A stretch of DNA of 64,000 bases from an uncultured Paracoccaceae bacterium (GTDB lineage Bacteria; Pseudomonadota; Alphaproteobacteria; Rhodobacterales; Rhodobacteraceae): NCBI GenBank assembly GCA_947498415.1, contig CANMKB010000003.1:434001-498000 (forward strand). The letters are read 5' to 3'. Of the stretch, positions 8,046 to 17,139 are shown one piece after another. Under the pieces are notes generated by a model. That model ran no database searches and was not told the DNA's origin. It saw only the letters and a program-made list of their open reading frames with translations. Made by a program: the position numbers and the translations under genes. Numbering within the stretch: position 1 is the stretch's first letter; each line of letters starts with the position of its first letter.

Positions 8046-9098
8046 TTATGCAATCACTTTAGAACGTTGCAGCATCCCAAATAGATCACGTGGGTCGTCT
8101 GGGTCGGCGAGCATATCCAGCATGTCCGCGAATTCGGTGCCCTTCACACGGTCGCGGACATAGCGCAGGGCCGAGAAATCTTCGATCGCGAAACCAACAC
8201 CGTCAAATAGGGTGATCTGTTTGTCGTCGCGGCGGCCTGTTTTGGCGCCGGTGATGACCTCCCAGATTTCGGTGACCGGGAAATCATCGGGCATCTGTTG
8301 AATTTCGCCTTCGATGCGGGTTTGTTCTGGGAATTCCACAAACACTTCGGCTCGTTCCAAAATACCTGCGGCCAATTCTGTTTTGCCGGGGCAGTCGCCG
8401 CCGATAGCGTTGATGTGCACGCCTGCGCCAACCATGTTGTCCGATAGGATGGTCGCGTTTTTCTTGTCGGCGGTGCAGGTCGTTAGGATTTGTGCGCCCT
8501 GAATGGCCTCTTCGGGGGTTTTGCAGATGGTCACATCCACGCCCCAACCACGCAAGTTGGCGGCGCATTTTTCGCTGGCAGCGCGATCTACATCATACAG
8601 ACGCACGTTTTCGATGCCTACCATGGCTTTCATCGCCATGGTCTGGAATTCAGATTGTGCACCATTGCCGATCATCGCCATGGTCTTGGCCCCTTTGGGC
8701 GCAAGGTGTTTGGCCACCATCGCCGAGGTCGCCGCTGTTCGCAGGGCGGTGAGCAAGGTCATCTCGGTTAAGAGCACCGGGTAGCCTGTGTAGACATCCG
8801 CCAGCAAGCCAAAGGCTGTGACGGTTTGCAGCCCTTCGGACGTATTTTTGGGGTGCCCGTTGACGTATTTGAACCCATAAGCTTCGCCGTCGCTGGTGGG
8901 CATCAGTTCGATCACACCCACATCAGAATGCGAGGCGACGCGGGGTGTTTTGTCAAACAGCTCCCAGCGTTTGAAATCATCTTCGACGTAACGCGCCAGA
9001 TCTTTCAACATGGTTTCAAGGCTGATGTGATGCACAAGGCGCATCATGTTGTCGACGCTGACAAAGGGCACGAGGGCCTTATCAGAAGGTTGGGTCAT
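8046..9098 (-). CDS. Ornithine cyclodeaminase
   Basis: A 350-residue enzyme of the ornithine cyclodeaminase/mu-crystallin family, which converts ornithine to proline and ammonia with bound NAD. The cofactor site is visible as MIGNGAQSEFQ, followed by VRLYDVDRAA, and the substrate-side arginine in LTALRTAATSAM. The tail region DGVGFAIEDFSALR contains the conserved aspartate. The ATG at 9098 follows AAGGAAAAG; a TTG further up is less likely. It is last in the operon, 11 bases after the CtlX-like gene. Together with arginase it makes a two-step arginine-to-proline route. Confidence 0.93.
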   Translation of the reverse strand: MTQPSDKALVPFVSVDNMMRLVHHISLETMLKDLARYVEDDFKRWELFDKTPRVASHSDVGVIELMPTSDGEAYGFKYVNGHPKNTSEGLQTVTAFGLLADVYTGYPVLLTEMTLLTALRTAATSAMVAKHLAPKGAKTMAMIGNGAQSEFQTMAMKAMVGIENVRLYDVDRAASEKCAANLRGWGVDVTICKTPEEAIQGAQILTTCTADKKNATILSDNMVGAGVHINAIGGDCPGKTELAAGILERAEVFVEFPEQTRIEGEIQQMPDDFPVTEIWEVITGAKTGRRDDKQITLFDGVGFAIEDFSALRYVRDRVKGTEFADMLDMLADPDDPRDLFGMLQRSKVIA

Positions 9099-9109
9099 GG
9101 TCTTTTCCT

Positions 9110-10024
9110 TCAACGACGGGTGAGGTGGATGCCGGCAATCATGCAGCGCACAGACCCCCCTGCGGTTTCAATAGTTGGGATGGAAAGAGGGAGCGGCGTG
9201 GCCGATTTCTCGATCACGGCAAGTTGGTCGGGGCGCAAGCTGTCTAAGGCGCGGGCCGATAGGGCCAGCACGCGATGTTCGCCTGTCAGTTCGATGGCGT
9301 TGCCCGCAAATTCACCGATCTGCGCGTGGCTAAGGTCGATGACCTCGCGGCCGGATTCCTCAAGCCGTTCTGCCACAGTGCAGCGGCGATCTGGGTCAAC
9401 AATCATATCAAGTGCGATCAGCGCGTAATCCGTGCCAATGCCCATCAGAACATTGGTGTGGTACACATCACGCCCTTGTACATCTTTTGCTTCAAAAGCA
9501 ATGGGTTCATAGCCAAAGTTGGTGCAAAAACGCTCTAGAATGACCGGGTCTGCACGGTTGGACTGCACGGTGTAGGCAATGCGCCCGATGTGATCGAGCA
9601 CCATGGCACCCGTGCCCTCAAGCGCCAGGTTATCCTGTTCAAGACCAGAGTAATCAATGACCTCTTGAACGCGATAGTCCTGTTTCAAAAGCTCGATCAC
9701 GTCAGCGCGACGTTCTTTGCGTCGGTTGGCGGCAAACATCGGGTAGATGGCCACATGCCCACCGGCATGGGTGGAAAACCAGTTGTTGGGAAACACGCTG
9801 TCAGGCGTTTCGGTGCCCGTGTCATCAAACACATGCACGCGTACACCGGCGTTGCGCAATTCTGTCACGGCTCCGTCAAACTCGGCCAATGCGGCCTCTG
9901 ATGTGGCGTCAGCACTGCGGTTGCTGAGCGTTTGAAAGGCGTTGTCATCACGCGTTTCGGGGTTGGAACAAAAATGGTGCGGACGGATCATCACAACCGC
10001 ACGCGGGGCTTGTATGGTTTTCAT
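9110..10024 (-). CDS. ctlX: CtlX-like guanidine/ureido hydrolase (arginine deiminase superfamily)
   Basis: A 304-residue protein of the arginine deiminase/amidinotransferase fold. Visible motifs are the N-terminal PRAVVMIRPHHFCSNPET, the acid-containing LALEGTGAMVLDH, the histidine in DVYHTNVLMGIG and the C-terminal catalytic cysteine in GGSVRCMIAGIHL. This pattern matches CtlX, described as a citrulline hydrolase giving ornithine, carbon dioxide and ammonia. Its start overlaps the arginase stop by one base (TGATG), so translation is coupled. The operon logic, feeding ornithine to the cyclodeaminase, supports citrulline or a related substrate; dimethylarginine or arginine cannot be excluded. 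Confidence 0.82.
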   Translation of the reverse strand: MKTIQAPRAVVMIRPHHFCSNPETRDDNAFQTLSNRSADATSEAALAEFDGAVTELRNAGVRVHVFDDTGTETPDSVFPNNWFSTHAGGHVAIYPMFAANRRKERRADVIELLKQDYRVQEVIDYSGLEQDNLALEGTGAMVLDHIGRIAYTVQSNRADPVILERFCTNFGYEPIAFEAKDVQGRDVYHTNVLMGIGTDYALIALDMIVDPDRRCTVAERLEESGREVIDLSHAQIGEFAGNAIELTGEHRVLALSARALDSLRPDQLAVIEKSATPLPLSIPTIETAGGSVRCMIAGIHLTRR

Positions 10025-10947
10025 CAATAACTCCGAGTGACACGATCAAAGATGCGGCGCCCCAACGAGCTGGCGGCGAGATCCACCATCAGCTTTGCGG
10101 TGCGGCCGCGTTCATCTAGAAAGGGGTTCAACTCGACCAGATCAAGCGAGGACATCAGGCCCCAATCATGCAGCATTTCCATAACCAAATGCGCTTCGCG
10201 CTCTGTGGCGCCGCCAGGCACGGTTGTTCCAACCGCAGGTGCAAACATCGGGTCGAGGAAATCGACGTCGAGTGAGACATGCAACAATCCATTTGCTTGC
10301 GCGACTCGATCCAAAAAAGCAGCGAGCGGGCGTGCAATGCCGGTTTCGTCAATCTCGCGCATGTCATGTTTGTGCACATTGCTTTCCAGCAAAGCCGCCC
10401 GTTCTGCATGATCAACAGAGCGCAGGCCAATCATGCAAATGTTTTCAGTGGGCACGGGCTGGGCCACCTTTGGGAATCCACCAAACCCGGCACGGCCACT
10501 GAAATAGGCCACCGGTGTGCCATGCAAATTGCCAGAATCCGTGCTTTGCGGCGTGTGAAAGTCACTATGAGCATCGAGCCACAGGACAAACTGTGGCCGG
10601 TTTTGCGAGGCTGCGTATCGGCTGACCCCTAACACAGACCCAGCCGCAAGACTGTGATCGCCGCCTAAAAAGATCGGTAACCCTTCGCTCATCGCGGATT
10701 CGGCCACAGCCGAAATGCTTTGGGTCCAGCCGATGGTTTCGGCCCAGGCATGGCATTTGTCATCTGGCGCGGTCGTGGCGTTGGGGGCAGGGGCTAGGTT
10801 GCCCTTATCGATTACTTGATAGCCCAGCGATGTGAGGCTTTCGGCCAGCCCTGCCGTGCGATAGGCATCAGGCCCCATCAAACAGCCACGCCGACGCTTG
10901 CCAGAATCCACTGGTGCCCCAATGAGAATGCAGGTTTTTGAAGTCAT
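10024..10947 (-). CDS. rocF: Arginase
   Basis: A 307-residue member of the ureohydrolase family. Manganese-binding motifs are present in order: GGDHSLAAGS, WLDAHSDFHTP, then SLDVDFLDPMFAPAVGT and the late glutamate region. The reaction is hydrolysis of arginine to ornithine and urea in the cytoplasm. It is the first gene of the operon and is divergent from an AsnC-type regulator across a 118-base gap that contains a 12-base palindrome. The SLDVDFLDP form and arginase-like N terminus (LIGAPVDSGKRRRGCLMGPD) favour arginase over agmatinase. Confidence 0.92.
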   Translation of the reverse strand: MTSKTCILIGAPVDSGKRRRGCLMGPDAYRTAGLAESLTSLGYQVIDKGNLAPAPNATTAPDDKCHAWAETIGWTQSISAVAESAMSEGLPIFLGGDHSLAAGSVLGVSRYAASQNRPQFVLWLDAHSDFHTPQSTDSGNLHGTPVAYFSGRAGFGGFPKVAQPVPTENICMIGLRSVDHAERAALLESNVHKHDMREIDETGIARPLAAFLDRVAQANGLLHVSLDVDFLDPMFAPAVGTTVPGGATEREAHLVMEMLHDWGLMSSLDLVELNPFLDERGRTAKLMVDLAASSLGRRIFDRVTRSY

Positions 10948-11002
10948 CTGGCGCGCCCTATGTGTTGATTCCTAGTCAGTATGATGCCGATATGGGTTGA
11001 TT

Positions 11003-11014
11003 TTGAGCGCTCAA
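11003..11014. promoter_or_regulatory. Palindrome between arginase and AsnC regulator
   Basis: TTGAGCGCTCAA is a perfect 12-base palindrome 52 bases before the AsnC-type start and 56 before arginase. Its place in the divergent gap makes it a candidate operator for that regulator. Lrp sites are usually degenerate, so the match to the family is not specific. Confidence 0.4.
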
Positions 11015-11065
11015 TTTGTTCATTCTGTTATGTGATTTCACGAAATGATAACTTGAGGTTCCGAT

Positions 11066-11491
11066 ATGGACGAAATTGACCGCCTGCTCATTTCTGCCCT
11101 GCGCCATGATGCACGGGCGTCGTTGTCAGATTTGGCAATCACGCTTGGCGTTTCGCGCACCACCGTGCGCGGGCGCATCGAAAAGCTAAAAAAACGTGGC
11201 GATGTCGTTGGGTTTTCCGTGGTCCTGAAAGAAGACGTGCATCAGGATTTAGTACGTGGGCTCATGCTGATCGGGATCGAGGGTCGAGGGACAGATCGCA
11301 TTGTGCGGCAGCTCAGTGGTATGCCCGAGGTGCGGGCCGTACATTCGACCAACGGTCGCTGGGATTTGATCGTTGAACTGGGCACCGCCACATTGGAAGA
11401 GCTGGATGGCATTCTGGCGCGGATCCGTAAATTCGAAGGGGTCGCGACCAGCGAAACAAATCTGTTGCTGGCCACCAAAAAGAAATCTTAG
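11066..11491 (+). CDS. Lrp/AsnC-family transcriptional regulator
   Basis: A 141-residue regulator with an N-terminal helix-turn-helix (DEIDRLLISALRHDARAS, then LGVSRTTVRGRIEKL) and a C-terminal RAM ligand-binding domain (VHSTNGRWDLIVELGT). Members form octamers around DNA and sense amino acids. It faces the arginase-CtlX-ornithine cyclodeaminase operon, so arginine, ornithine or proline is the likely effector by context. The last four bases overlap the convergent dsbB stop. Confidence 0.9.
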   Translation: MDEIDRLLISALRHDARASLSDLAITLGVSRTTVRGRIEKLKKRGDVVGFSVVLKEDVHQDLVRGLMLIGIEGRGTDRIVRQLSGMPEVRAVHSTNGRWDLIVELGTATLEELDGILARIRKFEGVATSETNLLLATKKKS

Positions 11492-11946
11492 TCGCGTTTC
11501 AGGGCAACCCAGACCCAAGCCGCCGCCAGCCCCAGTGAAAAGATCGCATTCACATTGGCCATCGATAGGCCAAGCACCTGCCAGCTGATTTCATCACAGC
11601 GTACGAGAGGGGCGCTCATGATTTGATTGAACAGCTCGTCTGAATTCAGCCCACCAATCGGGGTCGATGTGCAATCTTGTGGTCCTTCCCACAGGCCGCG
11701 CTCGACGCCCGAGTGAAAGACGCCAATCCCGCCAGTGAGGGTTAGCGCGGCTGCGCCGCACCAATGGAACAGACGTTGTTTTGTGGTCAGAGCCAGCGAA
11801 CCAATCGCGATCGCCGCGATATGAGGGTAGCGTTGCCAAAAGCACATCTTGCAGGGCGGATATCCAATCATCTGAAACCCCCAAGCTGATAAGATCATGG
11901 CCGCAGAGGCCAGTGTCAGCAAAAGCGTGGCGGTATGACGGGACAT
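11488..11946 (-). CDS. dsbB: Disulfide bond formation protein B
   Basis: A 152-residue inner-membrane protein with four helices. The first redox pair is Cys32/Cys35 (CKMC, followed by FWQRYPH) and the second periplasmic pair is Cys92 and Cys117, spaced as in E. coli DsbB. It reoxidises the periplasmic thiol oxidase DsbA and passes electrons to quinones. It starts right after the stop of the YqaA-like gene, with no gap, so the two form an operon. Confidence 0.93.
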   Translation of the reverse strand: MSRHTATLLLTLASAAMILSAWGFQMIGYPPCKMCFWQRYPHIAAIAIGSLALTTKQRLFHWCGAAALTLTGGIGVFHSGVERGLWEGPQDCTSTPIGGLNSDELFNQIMSAPLVRCDEISWQVLGLSMANVNAIFSLGLAAAWVWVALKRD

Positions 11947-12525
11947 TTACATATATCTCACAAGCAAGAAACCTCCGAAGAGGATCACCAAAAACGCTGT
12001 AAAAACAAGGCCTAGGCGCTTTTCGATAAAGTGACGTACCGGTTGGCCGAATTTCCACAAAAGTGCCGCCACGATAAAGAAACGCAACCCACGTGCAAGC
12101 ACCGAAGTTGCGACAAATGTTGCCATCGGCATGCCGGTCCAGCCGGACATGATTGTGATGACCTTATAGGGGAACGGCGTGATGCCCGCGCCCAGCACCG
12201 CCCAGAACCCAAAGTCATTAAACCGGGTGTTGAACTCGGCCACTGCGTCACCTTTGCCCAGGGCTTCGAGGATAGGTTGGCCAATGGTATCAAAGGCAAA
12301 AGCGCCAATCGCATAGCCCGCGATACCCCCAAGAACAGACGACACCATCGCCACCAAGGCAATCAGCCAAGCGCGTTGAGGCGCGGCCAGAATAAGCGGG
12401 ATCATCAGGATGTCCGGCGGGATCGGGAAGATAGAGCTTTCGATAAAGCTGACAAATGCCAAGGCCCAAAGGGCGCGGGGATGGTCAGCCAGTCGCATGG
12501 TCCAGTCGTATAAGCTCTTAAGCAT
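11947..12525 (-). CDS. YqaA/DedA-like membrane protein
   Basis: A 192-residue protein with several hydrophobic helices. The family core is visible as FIESSIFPIPPDILMIPLI near residue 28 and AIGAFAFDTIGQPILEALG later, followed by GFWAVLGAGITPFPYKVITI. This is the SNARE-associated (VTT/DedA) fold; members are linked to lipid-carrier flipping and membrane homeostasis. The ribosome site GAGGCAGAT precedes the ATG. It lies immediately upstream of dsbB on the same strand. Confidence 0.87.
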   Translation of the reverse strand: MLKSLYDWTMRLADHPRALWALAFVSFIESSIFPIPPDILMIPLILAAPQRAWLIALVAMVSSVLGGIAGYAIGAFAFDTIGQPILEALGKGDAVAEFNTRFNDFGFWAVLGAGITPFPYKVITIMSGWTGMPMATFVATSVLARGLRFFIVAALLWKFGQPVRHFIEKRLGLVFTAFLVILFGGFLLVRYM

Positions 12526-12657
12526 ATCTGCCTCGGGATTGTTGCCTAACAGCGGGTGTGCCGCTGCTGGTCGAGGGTTGCAAGTGAATTTTCCATATCA
12601 AGGGCGCATCGGCGGCAACGGCTTGCGAATGCATCACTTTTCAGCCACCATTCCTGC

Positions 12658-13329
12658 ATGTGTGGAAAATTTGCAGCTGGCCATATGACGCAAAAGCAGA
12701 TGGCCGAAATCATCGAAGGCTTTGTGTACCCCACCAAACCCAAGGTGGATACCGATGCGCCACAGGCTGTGATGGGCGATAACATTCGCCCGACCAATCA
12801 AGTGCCTTGCGTGACGGCACCGGGCGGGGCGTTGACCCTATCCAGCGCGCGCTGGTGGTTTGTGCCTGAGTGGCAAAAAGGGGATGTCAAAGACTGGAAA
12901 GCGACGACTTTTAACGCCCGCATCGAAGAAGCCCGCAACAAACCCACTTTTCGCGGAGCGTGGCGCAGCAGGCGATGCCTGATGCCCGCGCAGGCCTATT
13001 ACGAATGGTCAGGCCCCAAAGGTCGTAAAGTGCCATGGATTATCAATCCGGTGACGAATGCAGATTGTTTCTTTTTTGCAGGGCTGTATTCGACCCTCGG
13101 CACGGGACTGAACACCTGCACCATGCTCACCCGCGCCGCGGACTCGCAACTGCAAGATATCCACGCCCGCATGCCCGTGATCCTACGCGACAGCCAATGC
13201 CGCGACTGGCTGGACGGCAACTGTGATGATGACGAAGTGATTGAAAGCTACGGGACGGGTTGGACGTTTGACGCGACCCGAATCGGGGATGAACCGAAGG
13301 CGGACGAGGTTCAGGGGAGTTTGTTTTGA
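12658..13329 (+). CDS. SOS response-associated peptidase (YedK/HMCES family)
   Basis: A 223-residue SRAP protein. Start 12658 is forced by biology: the initiator methionine is removed so that Cys2 (MCGKF) becomes the N-terminal nucleophile. Other active-site residues are Asn86 (FNARIE), Glu117 (AYYEW) and His170 (DIHARMPVI). The family crosslinks covalently to abasic sites in single-stranded DNA and protects them. A longer upstream frame would bury Cys2 and is wrong. No LexA-like site is obvious just upstream. Confidence 0.92.
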   Translation: MCGKFAAGHMTQKQMAEIIEGFVYPTKPKVDTDAPQAVMGDNIRPTNQVPCVTAPGGALTLSSARWWFVPEWQKGDVKDWKATTFNARIEEARNKPTFRGAWRSRRCLMPAQAYYEWSGPKGRKVPWIINPVTNADCFFFAGLYSTLGTGLNTCTMLTRAADSQLQDIHARMPVILRDSQCRDWLDGNCDDDEVIESYGTGWTFDATRIGDEPKADEVQGSLF

Positions 13330-13435
13330 GGGGCTAAGTAACCCGTCATGCATTGAATTGTGCGATGCATTAAAGGTGAAAAGGAAAAGAGCGCCGTTGA
13401 AACAACAGCACTCTCAATTTAGTTATTTAATGCAG

Positions 13436-13846
13436 TTATTTTGCGACGCGGATCATTTTGTTAAATTCTTCTCTGATCAGACCGCTGTCCTCTGTGCTGC
13501 TTGTCACATAGGCTTTTCCGTTTGGATAAACAGTCACACCAACAACTCGGGCATCGTCGCGGATCTTTTTGTTGATACCAGACACGATTTTACGCCCATC
13601 TGGTAGGTCGCAAAAGATCGTTCCCACCTCAGGATACCCTTTGATGTTAACAAGAGGATGCCCCTTTTTCTTTTTCAGATTAACTTTGCCCTGAGTGCCT
13701 GTTGCGTTGCACGCAGTGCCTTTTGGAAAATCCTTGAACATAACGCTCAACTTAGTTTTTGCTCCGGCTTCGGCCGGTAGCCCATTGGCCGCAAATGAAA
13801 TCATAGAGATGCAGGCAATGGTCATGATTTTAGATGAGAATTTCAT
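13436..13846 (-). CDS. Secreted small protein of unknown function
   Basis: A 136-residue protein with a clear N-terminal signal peptide (MKFSSKIMTIACISMISFAA, cleavage probably after the ANG/AEA region near residue 27). The mature part holds two cysteines (about residues 47 and 78) that could form one disulfide, and a lysine-rich patch GKVNLKKKKGH. I do not recognise a family. It stands alone, with flanking AT-rich gaps, between the SRAP gene and tRNA-Leu. Its base composition looks lower in GC than its neighbours, so it may be a recent arrival. Confidence 0.7.
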   Translation of the reverse strand: MKFSSKIMTIACISMISFAANGLPAEAGAKTKLSVMFKDFPKGTACNATGTQGKVNLKKKKGHPLVNIKGYPEVGTIFCDLPDGRKIVSGINKKIRDDARVVGVTVYPNGKAYVTSSTEDSGLIREEFNKMIRVAK

Positions 13847-14029
13847 AGATCGTCTCTAACTTAATTTACATTAAGTTTGGTAAACAGGCCGATTTGGGCC
13901 AACAGATGGCAAAAAATAACCATCTTTGAGGTGATCATTTCAGCAAACATGGATTGAAATAATCGAATTCGTTTTGATGCAAGAGGATGGACATTCCTAT
14001 TGCATCAAAAAAACGAACTGCGGATGAGT

Positions 14030-14113
14030 TGGTACCCAAGGCCGGACTCGAACCGGCACGCCTCGCGGCGGGGGATTTTGAATCCCCTGCGTCTACCATT
14101 CCGCCACTTGGGC
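14030..14113 (-). tRNA. tRNA-Leu (anticodon CAA)
   Basis: Reading the minus strand, GCCCAAG at the 5' end pairs with CTTGGGT at the 3' end. The anticodon loop TTCAAAA gives anticodon CAA, a long variable arm is present, and the T arm contains GGTTCGAGTCC. The CCA end is encoded (14030-14032). Length of 84 bases fits a class II leucine tRNA. Confidence 0.95.
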
Positions 14114-14193
14114 ACGTTCGCACGGTCTACCGAAAGGCGTTTTGGTCTACAAGAGGCAAAACGCAATTTGGTGTCGAAAATTCGAAATTTGAA

Positions 14194-16845
14194 TTAGCCT
14201 TTCAGCAACAATGCGGCCTCGTGCTTTTGGGCGACGGGGCGGGCGGTTGGAAATACGGTGGATGGCGCCGATTCCAGCTCTGGGAAGAGGGTAAAGACCT
14301 CTGTCCGTTGCGCGTGATCGAGCCCAGCAAGCGCTTGGGCACCCGGTTGGAAGCTTTCGCTCCAGACGCCATCAGACCAAACGATTTCGTGGCTTTCAAA
14401 CATGAAGTGGCAATACGTAACCTGATCGACCTTTGCGCGCGAAATGCCGGGGTTGCCGACCAGATGTTTCGCAGCCACCAGAATTTCGCTTTCACCAAGC
14501 AACAGGTGCACTGACGGATCGTTGATCAGCATGCGGTGGTTCGGGCTGACCAACATGTCGCGGCTTGGCAAATCATTGCCCAGCGCCCCTGCGGTGATCA
14601 GAATAGGCTGAAGATACGAAGACACCGCCAGCTCGTCACCTGCTAGTGTACGTTGACCGACCCATTTGATTTCTTGCGTGCCGTGGTCACGGGTGAATAC
14701 GCGGTCTCCGACCTTTAGGTCTTGCACCTCGACAAGGCCCTGATCAGTTGCGATTTCAGTGCCCGGCGTAAAGCAAGGTACAATGTTTTCAATGCCTTCG
14801 TAGGTAATGGTGCCGGTGACATCCCCCGCATCATTCAGCAATTCAATGGTGCCAGCCTCGGCGTCAAACGGGTTTGCTACGACATTGTGATTGCCCAACC
14901 CAGCAAGGCTAAGCGTGTCAAAATCATCGCCGGTTTCACCACCGCGCACAACATCACCTGCTGTGAGGCCTGCGAAACGGTCACGGTCGGCGCCGCCATC
15001 TAAGGTATCGGCTCCTTCGCCGCCCATTAGGTAGTCATTGCCGTCTTCGCCAAAGAGTTTGTCATCGCCCGAGCCACCGCTCAGGGTGTCATCACCGATG
15101 GACGCGTAAACGGTGTCGTTGTCCGCGCCTGCTTCGATGCTGTCATTGCCCGCACCGCCAAAAACTTGATCGTTTCCTGCGCCAGACAAGATGACATCAT
15201 CATCCCCAGAGGTGCCGGGCAGGGCGGCATCACCGCCATCAATGACATCACCATCGGCGTCCACATCGCCGATCAGAATCACATCATCGCCATCCGTGCC
15301 AGTGAAATAGCCATCCGGAGCGGCTGGAACGCCCATCGCCTCGAGCGCGGTGGGGGTGAGATCCGCAGGATCAACGCCTTCGAGTGTGAGGTTTTCACCC
15401 CCAGGAAAAGACAAAACCGCATGGCCATCGGCATTGGCAGAAACAGCGATATCGCGGGTTGTGATCGCAGTGCCGCCGGAATCGCTGGTAAGACCAGTGA
15501 CATCCAGCATATCGCCTGCAGCAAAGGTGCCATCGCCGTTGTCGGTCGGAACCTCAAAGCCGCGCACCACATCCGTGCCAGAGCCGTCAGACAAAACAAG
15601 CGTATCTGTGCCGCCTGACAGTTCGATATGTTCTATCGAAGTGTAGGTTGTAGTATCGGTGCCATCGGTGAAAGTACCGATGCCCGATGCACCATTGGTA
15701 AGATCAATGCGCAGGTCGGTGGTAACGCCTGACAGATCAAGCGTGTCGCCCAAGGTTTCTTGCTGGTTTTCAGCGGCAATTGTGTCATTGCCAAAACCAT
15801 CGCTGATGACAAATCGGTCATCGCCATAGCCGCCCCACAAAAAGTCATCGCCTTCGCCGGTGCCGCCAGAGTGAATGGTGTCATTGCCAAAGCTGCCACG
15901 CAGATAGTCATCGCCCGTGCCACCATGCAGCACGTCATCGCCATAGTCGCCGTTGACGTAATCGTCGCCCGCGCCGCCAGAGAAACTATCGTTGCCTTCG
16001 CCGGCCTCTACACTGTCGTCACCTTGACCGCCGGTGATGCTGTCATCCCCGATGCCACCAATGATCGTGTCAGCTCCTGCGCCGCCATCTATCGTGTCAT
16101 TGCCTTGATCGCCGATCAGGCTGTCGTTGCCATCGCCGCCCAGAATGCTGTCGTTGCCGTCTAGGCCTTTGACCGTGTCGTTTCCGTCACCGGCGTGAAT
16201 GACGTCATCTCCTTGGGTCACAACGTCGCCATCCGGGTCTTCGATGTAATCCGCATCAATGATATTGTTTGTACCGTCACCTTCGACAATGCCATCTGGC
16301 GCGTTTTCAAAGGCGATATCACCCACACCAAGTGTGCCGGTCTGATCGGCCCCTTCGCCGTGGTCAAAGATGATCTGAAGTTCGGTGATTGGACCTGCAA
16401 TGGTTACCGTGACGGAATCATCTGCGCCGCTTGTATCGGTTGTGGCGGCCCCTTGGTCGTCTGCATCTAGAACACCGTCGGTGCCAGTATGAAGCCCGTC
16501 TAGCTCAGTGAAGCTGACTGGATAGACATTGCCACTGGCGTCAGTTGCAAGAATGGTCACACGCTCGTCGGTCAGGGCCCCATCCTGATCCACGTCAAAC
16601 AGCTCAAAGCTTAGATTTTGAACGGGTGCATCAAACGTCAGTGTGGTGGTCACTGCATCGTGTAAGTCATCTGCCCAGAGTGCCTCTTGGGCGGGGGTGC
16701 CTTGGGTGCTGACCGCTGCCGTTTCACCGGCCGCGTTGGTGGTGGTTTCAATCGTAACGCCGCGCGCTTCTGTGCCGGTGCCAATTGTGTAGTTCCCGTT
16801 GGCCCCAATATTGGCCCAGTTCACTATGTTTGAAGATGAAGGCAT
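14194..16845 (-). CDS. RTX calcium-binding protein with C-terminal Hint domain
   Basis: An 883-residue acidic protein with no cleavable N-terminal signal. Residues 1-190 form a beta-rich domain. Nonapeptide RTX repeats of GGxGxDxx type run at about 210-345 and again at about 520-640; these fold as calcium-bound parallel beta rolls in proteins exported by type I secretion. From Cys691 (CFTPGTEIATDQGLVEVQDL) a Hint (hedgehog/intein) domain follows, with the SPNHRML motif near residue 767, then a 50-residue tail. Roseobacters carry many such Hint proteins; self-cleavage or splicing is possible but not shown. A second Hint protein lies divergently upstream. No secretion genes are adjacent. Confidence 0.85.
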   Translation of the reverse strand: MPSSSNIVNWANIGANGNYTIGTGTEARGVTIETTTNAAGETAAVSTQGTPAQEALWADDLHDAVTTTLTFDAPVQNLSFELFDVDQDGALTDERVTILATDASGNVYPVSFTELDGLHTGTDGVLDADDQGAATTDTSGADDSVTVTIAGPITELQIIFDHGEGADQTGTLGVGDIAFENAPDGIVEGDGTNNIIDADYIEDPDGDVVTQGDDVIHAGDGNDTVKGLDGNDSILGGDGNDSLIGDQGNDTIDGGAGADTIIGGIGDDSITGGQGDDSVEAGEGNDSFSGGAGDDYVNGDYGDDVLHGGTGDDYLRGSFGNDTIHSGGTGEGDDFLWGGYGDDRFVISDGFGNDTIAAENQQETLGDTLDLSGVTTDLRIDLTNGASGIGTFTDGTDTTTYTSIEHIELSGGTDTLVLSDGSGTDVVRGFEVPTDNGDGTFAAGDMLDVTGLTSDSGGTAITTRDIAVSANADGHAVLSFPGGENLTLEGVDPADLTPTALEAMGVPAAPDGYFTGTDGDDVILIGDVDADGDVIDGGDAALPGTSGDDDVILSGAGNDQVFGGAGNDSIEAGADNDTVYASIGDDTLSGGSGDDKLFGEDGNDYLMGGEGADTLDGGADRDRFAGLTAGDVVRGGETGDDFDTLSLAGLGNHNVVANPFDAEAGTIELLNDAGDVTGTITYEGIENIVPCFTPGTEIATDQGLVEVQDLKVGDRVFTRDHGTQEIKWVGQRTLAGDELAVSSYLQPILITAGALGNDLPSRDMLVSPNHRMLINDPSVHLLLGESEILVAAKHLVGNPGISRAKVDQVTYCHFMFESHEIVWSDGVWSESFQPGAQALAGLDHAQRTEVFTLFPELESAPSTVFPTARPVAQKHEAALLLKG

Positions 16846-17139
16846 TTTTTATCCGATTAAATTTTAACTGCGCTGGGGCACAGGTCGTTTGCGTTAGGTT
16901 ACCTATTGAAGATGAATAAGGAGCCACCAAGGAGGGAATTGGGCAAAATTCTAAGGAAATTCATGGATTGAGGCGAAATCTGACACAATGCGGCAATCCT
17001 GTGAAAAACCATGGGACACGCCTGAGATTAGACCCAATCTATCATTAATTCGTCTCAAATAGGTCCGGATTGGCCGCGATACCAAGCCTGAAGAATATGC
17101 CTGCAGAAGCTGGCGCACTAAAGCAGGAACAGGCTGATT

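Noticed and set aside
14030..14113. tRNA-Leu as an integration site
   Set aside because: No integrase and no duplicated 3' end of the tRNA were seen in the flanks.
15166..15618. Long plus-strand frames inside the RTX gene
   Set aside because: They mirror the repeated GGxGxD codons on the other strand and have no ribosome site.
14194..16845. Regular repeats that could suggest a CRISPR array
   Set aside because: They are in-frame RTX nonapeptide codons with variable sequence and no unique spacers.
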